Assembly: GCA_047967505.1 (NCBI GenBank)
Contig: CM106538.1
Direction: 5' to 3' (one strand)
DNA from: Dipteris shenzhenensis
Lineage: Eukaryota > Polypodiophyta > Polypodiopsida > Gleicheniales
Length of the DNA stretch: 64,000 bases
Made by a program: the position numbers and the translations under genes. Shown here piece after piece: positions 19,500 to 31,345 of the stretch. Within the stretch, counting starts at the first letter, position 1; each line of letters starts with the position of its first letter. The notes beneath the pieces are model-generated. The model saw only the letters and a list, made by a program, of their open reading frames with translations. It did not search any database and was not told where the DNA came from.

Positions 19500-21175
19500 G
19501 CAACCCCTGCTGAGTGAGCTTTGGAGGCTCAAACCTTGGAACTATCTAGAGATTCCGAATGCGTATCCCTTGGCTCTATAGATGACAATGTTGAACTTGT
19601 AACCCCGAAAAGGGGAATCCAATGGTGTGATTGGTTCCTGCACTCACCCTTTTTGGGGTTTCTATTTTGCCTCCACAGGAGAGAAGCAATGGCCCGTCTC
19701 TGTTTGATTATATGATGGGAGAGCAAATGTGCATGATGGAGCAGTGGATGGGCCCGTAGGGGATAAAGTTGTGGCTCACCTATGGTGCTTCAGCTATCTT
19801 TCAGCTCAGTTTTACTGCAGATAGACCACGCACATGCATGGCCATATCAGTGATCCGTTGTACCCCACATACTAGATGCTTCAACAGTGCGACGACAAGT
19901 TTGGAGTTGTTGTCTCCTTCATGATGCAATAGGCATGGAAGGTCAGCTTAGAGTCTGTCATGCCCTCGGCCGTCAACACATGGATACAGACTACTCTCCT
20001 TCCAAGACCCCTTCGAAGTCACAGAAGTCCGAGGTTGTGGCAGGCTTCCACTCATAGATGAGTGCTATTCTCTCTATCCTCCTCCGCATGAGTTGGACCA
20101 TGGTGAGAAACGTGCATGGGCTTCACGATCGTGCACGTAGTCAACCACACCATCTGATACTTCGTCAAAAGTTGGAGAGGGCAGTGGTGGGACGGGCAAT
20201 GGATTTTCTTTTGATACAAGAGCATATATTTTCAACATCGGAGCTAGTTGTCGCCACCACCTCCTCCCGAGGATAGGCCCATAGCTGTGGTCCCCCATAG
20301 AGGCCGGAGTGGAGGTGTTTGCACTTCAATTTCCGAGGCAGTGGCCCCAGAGTTCTTTGATCAAGGCGAGCTTACCACTAGCTGAGCAGTTTGGATGGAT
20401 CAATGAGTCCAAATTGAGATCCGGAACATTTATAAAGATGCATGTGGACAGCACCACCTTGCTTTTTAAAGGTGATTGACAAAGTGCCTTTCAGACATTA
20501 AGTCTTGGTTTGTTGGAGGCGTCTTCAACAACCTAGAGTTTGTAGAGGACAAGCAAGGAGGTGCTTCTTTCTCTAAGCCTGCAACGCAAAGGAGTACTTA
20601 GGAGCAATTCATCTTCGCGATCAATAGCAAAGACCCATGTAGAGAGGCGGAGTTCACCAGGCTCCCTAAAAGCCTCCTCTTTTCTTTCGGACAACAGAGG
20701 CATGACAGCTTCTTGGAACGCATCAACAGGTTTTACGTTGGGGAATGGGTGATGCACAAGGAGGGCTCCACGGGCATTCGAGCAGGCACTACGATGTCAA
20801 AACACTCCCCTATTGTGTTTCACCTTGAGCAGCCCCGCCGTGGACTGCCCCAAAAAGGGGTTCGCATCCCAGATGATCTACTTCACGAGGAGGAAGTGCA
20901 ACAAGCACTAGCTGAAATTTGGTAGCAGCCAGAAGGTGGGCCCAAGGATGGGTGGGCTTTGTGGGTGGCAGATGTGATACAGAGAAGCACCAAGGAGTTG
21001 CAACTCCAAGCCCTTAGATAGAGACACGCTCTGCAGGAGCAAGAGAGACCATTGAGATGGGACTTGGCATTCATAGAGAGATTGATTAACATCCGCGGGA
21101 GGCCTCGCGGGCCTATGGAAAAAGTACAGAATCAAGTAACTCATACAAACCACTGTGGGCTGGGGCAAAGGGCTC
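19500..21175 (+). pseudogene. LINE ORF2 fragment: endonuclease and linker to RT
   Basis: Heavily decayed, all three frames. The clearest block is 20710-20880: INRFYVGEWVMHKEGSTGIR, then TTMSKHSPIVFHLEQPRRG, the C-terminal end of the AP-like endonuclease; the family motif SDH reads SKH, so a catalytic Asp is lost. Then WALWVADVIQRSTKELQLQA and ALQEQERPLRWDLAFIERL (about 20955-21075), the linker typical of one plant LINE group. The frame fades at about 21175 before any RT motif. Same strand and order as the ORF1 piece at 18147-18910, so probably one element. Confidence 0.55.
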
Positions 21176-21262
21176 ACTAAGGCCCTTGCTGAGTACTAAA
21201 ATGCTATACTAGTACAAAATAGCAAAAAGGTAGCAAAATAGCATGAGGGTGACATGAGAGTA

Positions 21263-22890
21263 TCAAGTGCTCAGAGCTAGAGTCCCAAGTGCATGAACCG
21301 GCTCCACGTATTCGACCGCCCCCATCGTGCACAACCTCCAAGTCTGATGCTCTCTAGGTATGCCTGCAACTCTCCCTACCTCGATCCTCAGCTGATGGGA
21401 CGAGACCCACATCTGTCTAATGGCAATCCTAAGCGCATGTGAGACTCCTCTACTGAAGTTTGATGATGAGCCCATCCTCAAATACTCTCATAAAATGGTC
21501 ATAGTAGAGCTGGGCCTTGGTGGGGAACTCCTAGGCCCCCCCCCCCAAGTGCGAGATGTGTGGAGCTAGAGGGGATCTAACCGTATGATGCGCTAGAGGG
21601 GATCTAACCGTATGATGCGGTTAATCTCATCTCGTGGGATCAACTTCGGTGGTGCATCCATGCTATACTGAAACGGGGGAAGCCGATCCATTTGAATGCC
21701 GTGATTGGCAAACCATGCGGTGATGCGTGCAAACCATGCTGTACCTACCCCCCTCTTTGCTAGTCGTATGGAGGACTCTAGTGCCAGCCTCGGAAGTCTC
21801 TCGCGCGAGGTAGGTCCCAAACTCTGTGGAGGAAAGTCACTATCTGAAAAATGGCTTCAATCTAGAGAGGGGTCATGGCAAACTCTGCCTGTACTATCTA
21901 ATGGGAGACCAAGGGCTTACTCCGAATCACCCTAGAGCCCATAATCACCTGTAGCCGCTCAGATCTCCTCCATTCTGCTCTGTTGAGAGATCACACCCCT
22001 AAAAAGGTGCCGCATACATGGCAGTCGCCCTCACTAGAGTGTCGAAAAGCCAACACTTCGTCGGTGGATCCTGGAAGTGCGCCTGAAAGCACTGTCACTC
22101 TAGTCGGGCCAAAGCATCGTGCCCTCGTGTGAGTCGTGCTCTGGCTGCGTGAGTCATCGTGAAAACTGGCCCTGTGAAAACTGCACCCAAGTATGTGTAG
22201 GACTACACAATCTCCACTGGCTGACTCTGGTATGTAAAGCTATGTTGGTGAAGCACTGTGTAAGAGGTGTTGAAGATCATGACCTTGGTCTTCCCAAGGA
22301 TAACCATCAGGTCTCTCTCTCTGCAGAACACCTCTAGGGCATCTAGATCTCTTTGTAGTCCCTCTACCGAAGATGACAAGAGGACTATGTCATCCGCGTA
22401 TAGTAGAATCTGTATCATCAAGTCAGCTAGTGGTGCTCCCTCACCTCCTAGACGGTCTATGAAAGATGTAATCTCATCAATGTAGAGCCCGAAGAGAGTC
22501 AGTGAGAGAGGGCATCCCTGCTCTACTCCGATCGTGCTCTCAACCTAGTTTGATAGGCCTCCTCGGACACGAACTCTCCCTCTGACGGACTCGTATAGGC
22601 TCACCACTCCCCAGATCAGAACCTCTGGAATCTGCATATCCTGTAGTCTCCTGATCATGCAGGATCGCGGGACAGTGTTGAAGGCCTTCCGAAAGTCTAA
22701 AAAACACGTGTAGACTTTCTGGCATCTCGACCTCGCCTCCTCAATGATAGTCCTCAGGGTGAAGATGTGGTCTAGTGTGGAGTGCTATCTTCGGAAACCT
22801 GCCTGCCCTAGAGTACGCTGCCCATGTGCCTCTATATGGCTGTTGATCTCCCTCTCCAGTATCGATCCATAGATCTTGGCCAATGTGTGG
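21263..22890 (-). pseudogene. LINE reverse transcriptase and C-terminal zinc region (opposite strand)
   Basis: Minus strand, from 22890 downward: MIGHTLAKIYGSILEREI, QRTLGQAGFRR, a TAG, HSTLDHIFTLRTIIEEAR, FLDFRKAFNTVPR, EQGCPLSLTLFGLYIDEI, LLYADDIVLLSSSVEGLQ (RT catalytic YADD, about 22395), then DLPRERLPRLALESS, SHQLRIEVGRVAGIPRE and RLCTMGAVEYVE near 21330, a Cys-His C-terminal region. Several stops and frameshifts. It begins abruptly at a (GA)n repeat. The RT type differs from what the plus-strand LINE's endonuclease suggests, so this is likely a second LINE. Confidence 0.75.
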
Positions 22891-22898
22891 CCAATCAT

Positions 22899-22902
<4 letters not shown>

Positions 22903-22939
<37 letters not shown>
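22903..22939. repeat. (GA)n microsatellite at the LINE RT border
   Basis: About 18 GA units, immediately upstream (in LINE sense) of the first RT motif; coding similarity stops here. Confidence 0.9.
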
Positions 22940-22941
<2 letters not shown>

Positions 22942-23900
22942 ATGTGAAAGTACAATGGAAATGTGAGTAAAAGCTGAGAGCAGAACAAGCGAACCGAAAC
23001 AGCAAGGAGGTGCGAAGGGAGACAATGGAAATGCAAAGGAGATGTCAGGGAAAAGTCCGGATTGACTGCTAAGAAAAACCTCCACAAATGGTACACACCC
23101 AGGGCATAACTGCACCACTGGAAGATGACTAGAGTAGGCAAAAGAGTGCGCCACAAACTCGCCACTCAACAGGCTGAACACTGCACAAAAGAATACAAAT
23201 CTGGCCGAGTGACTCAACCAGGTCTGTTCGGGTTAACTTGACTGGTGAGGTCGGTTGACCCAACCCTGGCCAGAATCCTAGACTAGCCTGAATCTGACCT
23301 CAAACCAGGCCCACTCCAGCCTCAAATCAGGCCCTGCTGACCCACCAGTTGATCACAGCAATGTGCCCTAGCTGAGCCCCCTGCTAACCTGCAGAAACAC
23401 AATGAGAAAGGACTCATCTACTAATCATTTCTCTAGGCGGGCACACCCGCATAGAAGCCCTCACTCCCTAATATACATAAAGGAGATGACTAACTCTAAA
23501 AAGTTCCTCAGTACCTAGAGCACCCTACTTCGGCATGTGATCTCTACATGGGTACATGCCTGGACCTTGAGACAAAATAAGAGACAGAAAGAGAACTTTA
23601 AATTTCTTCAAAGAGGCCAAGAGGACGGTCTACGAGAGGGAAGAAAGAAAGACAGATCTATTTACGTCTGCGGAAGGCCTCATGGGCCTATGAGACAAAA
23701 TACACATCAAAAAGAGACTAGCTACTACAATTCTATGCACATGGCATCTCAACTCGAAATTAATTTAGAGCATAGCTATGTTCTAGTCCATCATGAAGTG
23801 GCCTTCATTAGATCAATTAAGGCTGAGCGTCTTTAGGCTTCATTTGAATTCTCTGATGTCCTTGCCGGTAGACCACCCATTTTCCTGCTTTCTTGGCTTC
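22940..23900. other. No gene recognised; short homology to 21.1 kb
   Basis: No domain on either strand. Bases 23660-23700 (GGAAGGCCTCATGGGCCTATG) resemble 21085-21120 (GGGAGGCCTCGCGGGCCTATG) in the plus-strand LINE, so part of this stretch may be LINE linker. 23220-23400 is rich in GGCC/GGTTGACC words. Confidence 0.45.
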
Positions 23901-23902
23901 CT

Positions 23903-24560
23903 TCACTTTAATAAGTTCAGTGGCTCTCTGTTTGAGCTGAATCGGAGTGAGCTCTTCATATTTCCATATCTTTGTGCCCATATCTTTATGCCCTTCAGCA
24001 TATGGGTTTGTTGAAGAATCTTTATCCTTGCTGCCCTATCACTAAAAGGGACTTCTATCCGTGTTCCCTTTTGTTGGATATTCCAAATATCATCTTGATT
24101 CCATTCAACAAGTGGTATCTTCTCCTTTAGGCTGTTGATTTTATCTTCTGTATACCCCCCCTCCCTCCAAGACAACCGTATGGCGATCCCACCAGGTGTA
24201 GAATCACCTTGTTAATTTCTCTAGCTCCGTGTTCTTTCACTTCCATATGAAGGTCAGCTTTTATTCACCTTGTTGTTGACCTCTTGCTTCATAGACTTCA
24301 CCTGAGTGGTGATCATTTCCTGAACCATAGAAACAAGCTATGATGTTGGTGGAGATGCATTACATTTGTGCAGTACCTCTTTGACGACTTCCTCCTTTCC
24401 ATTGCCTTCCATGCCATGAAATCTCCTTTCTAGAGCTGCAAGTCGAAGCTTGAGCTCTTGAACTTTTGTTGTAAATAATATATATGCTCCTGAAGATCTG
24501 AAATGGACTTCTGCCTTTGATATGTCTTTGCATAGGGGTTAGGCATTAAGGCAGCTACAA
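23903..24560 (-). pseudogene. Coiled-coil ORF1-like protein, probably of the minus-strand LINE
   Basis: Minus strand: LMPNPYAKTYQRQKSISDLQ, a one-base shift, VQELKLRLAALERRF, VVKEVLHKCN, a TAG, SMVQEMITTQVKSMKQEVNN (coiled coil), then YTEDKINSLKEKIPLVEW, TRIEVPFSDRAARIKIL and HMLKGIKIWAQRYG. A coiled coil followed by a small basic domain with a FSDRAARxKxLQ segment is the layout of LINE ORF1-type RNA-binding proteins. It is upstream of, and on the same strand as, the RT at 21.3-22.9 kb, but the endonuclease between is missing. Confidence 0.45.
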
Positions 24561-27340
24561 AGGTAAAGTACGAAATCTTGTTGGCTGGGTCCGAGGTAGC
24601 AAATGCCTTACCTTTTAGAAATTACATAGTGGTGCGCAGTAACTGAGTTACCCCTCTGCTGAGACTAACCCCGAGTTGGGCCCCCAGCACAACATCGAAT
24701 GGGAGATGGCTGAACCTGGCTGTGAGCACAAGCTGACCCTACGCTGGAAGTGGGTCTGGAAATGGTATGAACTGAAAACTGGAAGCTGCTACTCTACACA
24801 GACTATAAGATATATAAATATAGACTGCTGCTGGAGGCGCGGGCCTTTGTTGGCGGCCTGATCTTGAGGCTTCTGTTGACGACGCTTCTGCTTGGGGAGA
24901 CTAAGCTACTGGTGGCGACTAGAGGCTCCTGCTGGCAGCTTGACTAGGCTTTGCTGCAATTTGCACTAGTGAAATGCAAATGAATAAGAGAAGACACCAC
25001 AAGTATGGAGAACAAGGGAACAGCATCAAAATATTGTGATTTGAGCTAGAAGGGCTTCCAAGCAGCAATATCTCTTGCACATGCATTCAGAATGTGAAGA
25101 ACACGTGGATACATGTCTGAGAGAGAGTGTGTTTCTGTGACGATAAGAGACTTTGTTGTAACATTAAAATGTTTGCTTTGAATGCTCTTTGATGATAGGG
25201 AATTTCATTGCAATGAGGCTTTTTGGTCAGGTAAAATAGATCACATTAGGGCCAACTCATAAATTATGCCACAATCAACGAATGTTAAGCCATTGACAAG
25301 CGTTTATTGAGTGATTAAGTTATGGATGAATCCTTTGAGGTTAGATCTTTCTTATTGTCCCACAAATATATCTTTGGAGATTTGCTAATCCAAATTATTT
25401 CACAAGATGATTGAATTCTGATCCAAGACAGGCTTTGAAAGATAACATCTCAGCAACTGAAAGTCAACTCAAGGTAAGGCTTATTAGATGAGCTCTTACT
25501 TAATGAATGATGACTACGTTATGAAACCATGATCCATACTTTCTAGGACTATCAACCCATAGAAATTGAACCTGTCAGAGAATATGGCAGCAAGCCTACC
25601 CTTACCCTTGCAGTGGAAAGAATCTAAGTACACTCTCCGATCAACTGCTACTTAAGAATTGCACAATGGAAACACTCAAATCTAAAAGTAACACTTAGCT
25701 CTACAGAAGGTGGACTGTGAAAGTACAAAAAGTCGATCAAGTGACTTTGCATTCTTAAGTTATAATTAATTTATGTGTCAGATTAACTAGTTCATGGATT
25801 ATTTTATGGGTCGTGGCTAAAAATATGAACAAGTTGAATTTTTCAATAGATGTATGTCGTGAAAATAGGGATGAAAATACAGCAACTGCTATAAGGCACA
25901 TCGCCTTAGATGTTGGTCAACCAACCTTTTGGCAGCTGTATGCAAGACTTATGAAGCTGAGTTATCATGATCCTTGACATGCCAAATTCAGCATCCCTTG
26001 AACATCAGACTCCTCCAAGAAAGAGTCAATGAAAGAAACCTTATTCATGTCACTCGCAAATGCAGATTTCAGCCCAAACGTGAAGTCGTGCCTACTGCAC
26101 ATGCTCAGTACAGCCACCAGATGTCAATGTTCAGCGTTCAAACATTTTCATACAGCAGATTTAAGCTGTTTTGGGTGCCTCCCAAGGGTCTAGTGATCAG
26201 ACTCCAGAGTAACACACAATTAATAACAATAACGCTTTTAAAAAGATGCTGAAGGCATTATCCCAACAATCTGCTCATACTTGCACTTACAAATGGCAAA
26301 CTCGTTCTTCTCTTTAGCAAGCTTCTCCATGTGCCATTCGGACAGTCTACTACTGATTAGTACTCTGCAGGGTTTGGGCAACTGCCTGCTCCTAGTTGTC
26401 AACTATGCCAGATTAAAGAACTATGTTGTCCATGGATTGGTGTTGTACAAGGCAACATCCTCAGGGTGGTTGGCAAGGCTTTACCAATTCTTGGTAATCA
26501 TGCATCTAAAGTTGATAATCCTTCAAGCTTAAAAAGTTCCAAAGGTATGGTATGGTTTGGGTCATGAAGTCCCCATCTCTATCCTTCCAAATGTGGTCAA
26601 TCAACCTCTGCCCTCATTCCATTACAAAATAAAGTAATACATGATAAGTATTACCCTGACCTCTTCCCCTTACACCCGCAAACACCGTTCAGCATAACCT
26701 CGTAAGGTCCGAGGTTGCCGGGAACCCAATCGGACCAAAGTCAGTTATTTCACAGAAAAAACTCTGACAGCTGCGCCACCGGGAAAACAAAAGCTGACAG
26801 CACAGCAGTGCTTTCACGTAACCCATTCACAACAAGGAAAATTTCCACAAAACAATCTTCCAAATGACACATAAGCTGACAGCACAGCAGTGCTGTGATT
26901 TAAGCCATTCACAACAAGGGAAATTTCGACAAAACAATCTTCCAAATGACACATAAGCATTCATTAACCTGACAAACATTAAACAACCAAGCACAATTCA
27001 ACATCTTGACTAATAGCCCGAAAGTTACAAACGTTCTTACACCCCGGTGCTTTGTCAGAGTTCCAGAAGAGAAAAGGGACAGTAGTCCAGAATGGCTATC
27101 CAAGGCTGCTGAAAAAAAGTATTGCCACTAGAATTTGGAAACGTTCTTGCTGTCTTCAAATACAATGTCTGATCCTGAGCTGAATGACATACTTGGCTAA
27201 TGATCGTGTCATCGCATAGAAGTATCTGTCAGAGAAACTTGGAAACACTATAACAGCTTCCGCGAGCTCCCCCGAACTGAAGTTTTGAATGGGCTAGAAT
27301 AATTATGTTATGGTTTCACCAAACTGTAGGATTGCCTCAC
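24561..27340. other. Intronic sequence without recognised gene; one tandem duplication
   Basis: No coding similarity on either strand. An 82-bp unit (starting GCTGACAGCACAGCAGTGCT) is present twice in tandem at 26793-26874 and 26875-26956 with a few differences. The remainder shows nothing I can name. Confidence 0.5.
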
Positions 27341-27592
27341 CTCAGCAATCTGGCTGGCGGCATCGTCTCTCTCCGCCGAAGCTGCTCGTACGAGGAGATG
27401 CTCAAAGGAGCGGGGCTGGCGATCGCCTGTTGTGGATGAGCGCAAAAATCTCCTCCGCGAGCATGGCTCGATGGCGGACTTAAAATGCGACCGACAAACA
27501 GATGAATTCCAGCAGGATGCAGGCGATGAACGGCCAGCCAAGAGACGGGAGAAAGCGGAAGCTGCAGCGATGCCAGGGAGGCAAGCTTCCAT
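27341..27592 (-). CDS. NHD1: Probable exon 1 of the NHD1-like gene: plastid transit peptide region (84 codons)
   Basis: Minus-strand ATG at 27592-27590 in a good plant context (GCCATGG). It begins MEACLPGIAAASAFSRLLAG, is rich in Ser, Ala and Arg with almost no acidic residues for about 60 codons, then becomes acidic (SAERDDAASQIAE) before a donor GAG/GTGAGG. This is the composition of a chloroplast transit peptide followed by the start of a mature protein. The local GC content is much higher than in the flanks, as in many plant first exons. It ends in phase 0, matching exon 2 at 3450, and in plant NHD1 proteins an acidic linker precedes the CDPLCSVD block. Alternative: exon 1 of an unrelated plastid protein. 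Confidence 0.55.
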
Positions 27593-30500
27593 GGCTGGGC
27601 GTGCGATCGTTGATGGAGGTCGGGTACCGAGCGGCAGGCGAATAAACCGAAGCCCTCCACTTTGAGGAGTTTTTCTTCAAGAGCAACTCATTAACATTGC
27701 GAAATAGGCATGCAACTCAATTATACATTTTCTTTGAAGATTTGAAAAAATAAAGTTATACACTTTTTTAAGATTTGACACACACACTATGTAAACATGT
27801 CCATTGTGTAAAATATCTTCCTTAATAGTTTTACATTACTTTATAGATTCAAATGTTGTTTCATTATTTTTAAATATCAAACTCAATCTTTAATATATCT
27901 TTCTCTTGTGGTTGAGCACTTAATGAGAAACTCATTTGGTTCTATTACCTGATAGCCTTGCATCTTGTTAGCACTACCCCACTAGGAGCAGGCTATAGCA
28001 TCGTTTTAGATGCCCTTTGAATTCGCTCTCTTTGACATTGTTAGCCATGTGCTTATTGGTGGGTCTTCAATTTGTTGGCACTGGTAGTCTTGCCATGCAA
28101 GCTTCCCTTCATTATGCTTTTTCTGCTTAATCTTATTATTAGTTAAAGAACCAGAGCATCGTCTCTACGTTGTTGGTTTCCCAGCCCTGCAAATCAGAGG
28201 GTTGTCTCTAGCTGGCAAGGAGCTTCTTGGTTACGCTCGCCGCCCTATTTCTTAGATTCTGAACATTCAAGAGATCGACGTCAATCTCCTTCACGCAGGC
28301 GACATTACAGTGTTTCCTTGAGGATTGTTGCACTTTGAGTTGAATGTAGGTGCGGTGGAAGCAGAGTATATATATGCGCTCAACAATCAGAATCCAGGCA
28401 CTCTGGTAAGTCAATTGCAAGAAGCTCACCTGGCAATTTCTTTATCTAAGGACGTGTTCAGCGTTCATCCCAAAAATTGATTACCATGTAATCATCTAAA
28501 GATTTGCTCATCTTTGCTGATATGTGAACTGTATGTAGCTTGACTTGCTAACCTTGTTCGCTGAGATTTTGCTTCATATGTTAAGGGATCAGGAAAACGC
28601 TTTTCGATTCCTATGTCTTAGTTACCCTCAAACTAAACTTGCAACCCTGAGATCATGGGGGAAGGTAGTTGTGCTAAATCTAGTGCACTGCGGAGACACC
28701 CAGCTACGAACCTCTAGGAGTAATATCCCCGTTCGATATGAGAAGATGATGGTCATAGAAGATGCGGGAGATTGCTAAACTGGGGCATCAGAAAGTAACT
28801 CTGCTGATTCCCAACTTGTCTACAAGGGCCTTCACCGAAAACGTATTATTATATTGGATCTATATTCCATGTCTGCAATAAACGTTGTCACGCTGTTGCC
28901 GTTGACATGGATAGTTATCTGCCTGGAGCAGTGGCTACTACATGCGAGCCAACCTATGCAGAGAGCCACAATGACTATAGTATCGCTAAGTTAGTGGCCT
29001 CCCTTTGGGAAGCAATTCACCATTTGCAGTCTGGTCACATTTCCACAATTCCTCGACCAGTGATTTGCATTCCTCTGCCTTTGCTCTCATTGCCCTCTCC
29101 TATGTGTACTCTTGCATTACCTCTATGCGGTAGCTATGAAGGGCGGAGGCTTGCTGTTGTAAGCTTCTTGTAGTGTTTCCTCTGGGCATCGAGACTAGAC
29201 TAGCATGTATGACTGGCATGGTCATTGAAACTACAAGCATGGACTGTGAACTGCAGCATGCCCATGAAGAAATCACGGAAGAGATGCACCAAGTATCCAT
29301 CTTTTCAAAGATGATCGATCAGATTTCTCAAATGTGCACTACTTGCTCATTAATAATTGTTGCTAGGTTGCTTGACAAGAGGTTGCGTAGCGTCATCTCT
29401 GTGATTGGTGTTGGCAGCTAGTGGTTGATGCATGCGAACATACAATTTGCCTATGAGCGATTGCATGGTCGTGTACCTAGCACCCATGTTTATCCCTCCA
29501 TTGACCTCCTAAGGACTAGGTTTAGGCATGAAGGGAAGCTAAGGGAGTTCCAACATGGTCTTGGTTGGTTGAGAAACTCTAAGGCATGGAGGCTTGGGGT
29601 CAACCTAGACATGCGTGGTCGATGATAAAAAGAACGTAACGATTCCCTGAGCGATGGCTCGTGCTACGACCTCCTCGAGTTTTTATGTTTGCATGGTTTC
29701 TACAACTGCATGGCAAAGGGCCGATACGGGATTCTCCTTACTTGCTTGATTCTTGGAATGGACGCCTGACTGCCCCTAGTCTTGTGCGTGCTTTCTCCAA
29801 GCTATCTCCGCTAATTTGAACATCGTCTTCTACGGGACTTATATGGTGGCTCCTACATTAACTTGACCACCCGCAACTACGTAGTCCACAGCCAATTTAG
29901 GCACCACATTGGTGAAAGCTTGTATACTTGTTGCGGTTCCTTCAATCTTGTTTTGTGACTCCCTGGGTCTTTGGTGTCTCGTCACGCTAGCTTGCTTTTG
30001 ACAGCACAGGTCATGAGCAAGTCTTATAGCATTTGGACCACACATCTACACGCTCTCCTTTCATTAGGTTTCAACTAGATACGCAACTTCTTGAAGTCCC
30101 ATAACGTCGATAGTGATGGCAACACAATGAGCAATTCTAGATTCTATGACCCACAGGAAACTTGCTCACATGCCCTACACTAGCGTAATTTTAGCCGGTC
30201 ATTGCTCTATGGGCTTGTGGCAAAACTGATGTTAGCCCTAAATCTATTAAAACAAGAAGAATGTATATGCGAGTCCTACTTTTTGGATATAAGCTATGCT
30301 ACGATAGACGTATATCCTTACTAGCTAATCTTTTGATCGTGAGATCTTACTAGTAGTTGATCTTGATAGTGGGAACCTACTAGCATTTAGCCTACACTCG
30401 AGTCAGGAAATCAAAGCACATACAGTGCAAATGCACAAAAGCACCACTTGCAAAAAATTGGCAATTCTTGAACGTCTATTGAAACCTTTGTTTCAAAATG

Positions 30501-31215
30501 CTTCTATAGGTCTTTACATGCAACAGAAGCTTCATGCTAAATGTGCTTGTTACAGGCATGTTCCAACCGCTTGACAAGATCATCCATATTGTCACTTACA
30601 AATCCTCCAAAACCCTTTCCATGGGCTCACACTCAGCTCGTGCCTGAACTTGCTGATGTCTCAAAATATTCAATTCAAGCAAAGAACTAGAGTTTTAACT
30701 CCTTTCATGAATTTAAAGATCTCAACACCAAAATACATTATGTGGATCTTAATAAATATTAATATGGTTTGCATGAGAGAGAGGGTTTTTTTAACTCCGA
30801 CTCTTTTTAGAGCCACAATTATTCTGATGATGCAATTACATGGACATGTTTGAATTAGGTGTGATCTGAGCTCTAGTACTTTCTTCAAGAGCATTTTTCC
30901 CCTTTAAGCTCGCTTCTCTTACTAGGTATGTAAACAATTGCTCTACTCCATTTATTTTGCATTTGCTACTTTTTGTTTTTTGGAAAGTGTGTATATGTTC
31001 CTATGCTATGTGCAAATTAAGTCTGTTTGAACACAAAGAATATGAAGTATGAAGTTTACAATGATTTTATTTTGTGTATCATACTTTACTATTTTTTAAT
31101 TAAAAATTATTTAAACTCTACTTATGATTTTGTCCTTACCTAAGAAAAAGCCCCATTATTATACTTGTTCTTTGAGATTTATTTTAAATGGCATATTTTC
31201 CTATTTCTTTTTAAA
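27593..31215. other. Region upstream of the NHD1-like exon 1; no gene recognised
   Basis: 27593-27700 (minus) would be the 5' leader and promoter of the NHD1-like gene; no convincing TATA box was chosen. Short frames at 29173-29625 (plus) and 29839-30045 (minus) show no domain. The rest is AT-rich and non-coding in appearance. Confidence 0.45.
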
Positions 31216-31218
31216 AAG

Positions 31219-31345
31219 CATTTAACTTTATTTATCTCTTTAGACTCACTGAAGAAAGAGCCCCATTATCGACCTTTTGCTTGGGATTTAGAACGCATTT
31301 AACTTTATTTATCTATTTGAACTCACTGAAGAAAGAGCCCCTTCT
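31219..31345. repeat. Short tandem repeat, about 77-bp unit
   Basis: GCATTTAACTTTATTTATCT and ACTCACTGAAGAAAGAGCCC occur at 31219-31295 and again, partly, at 31296-31345; a weaker related copy (AAGAAAAAGCCCCATTATTA) lies at about 31143. Confidence 0.7.

Larger units (their letters stand above)
3451..27340 (-). other. Putative first intron of the NHD1-like gene, about 23.9 kb, filled with nested TEs
   Basis: Bounded by donor GAG/GTGAGG at 27341/27340 and acceptor ATCCAG/GAC at 3451/3450, both phase 0. It contains the copia-A halves, two gag-only LTR elements, a copia gag piece, a chromovirus and two LINEs, all described separately. The stretch 3451-3900 nearest exon 2 has no recognisable element. 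That exons 1 and 2 belong together is inference from phase, orientation, transit-peptide character and the family's domain order; a transcript would decide it. Confidence 0.5.

Noticed and set aside
22741-23217. Frame with a long Ser-Leu run on the minus strand
   Set aside because: The Ser-Leu run is the translated (GA)n/(CT)n microsatellite, and the rest is out of frame with the LINE RT.
27337-27660. Alternative 107-codon minus-strand frame over the same GC-rich region as exon 1
   Set aside because: The frame starting at 27592 has the transit-peptide composition, a better start context and a phase-compatible donor.
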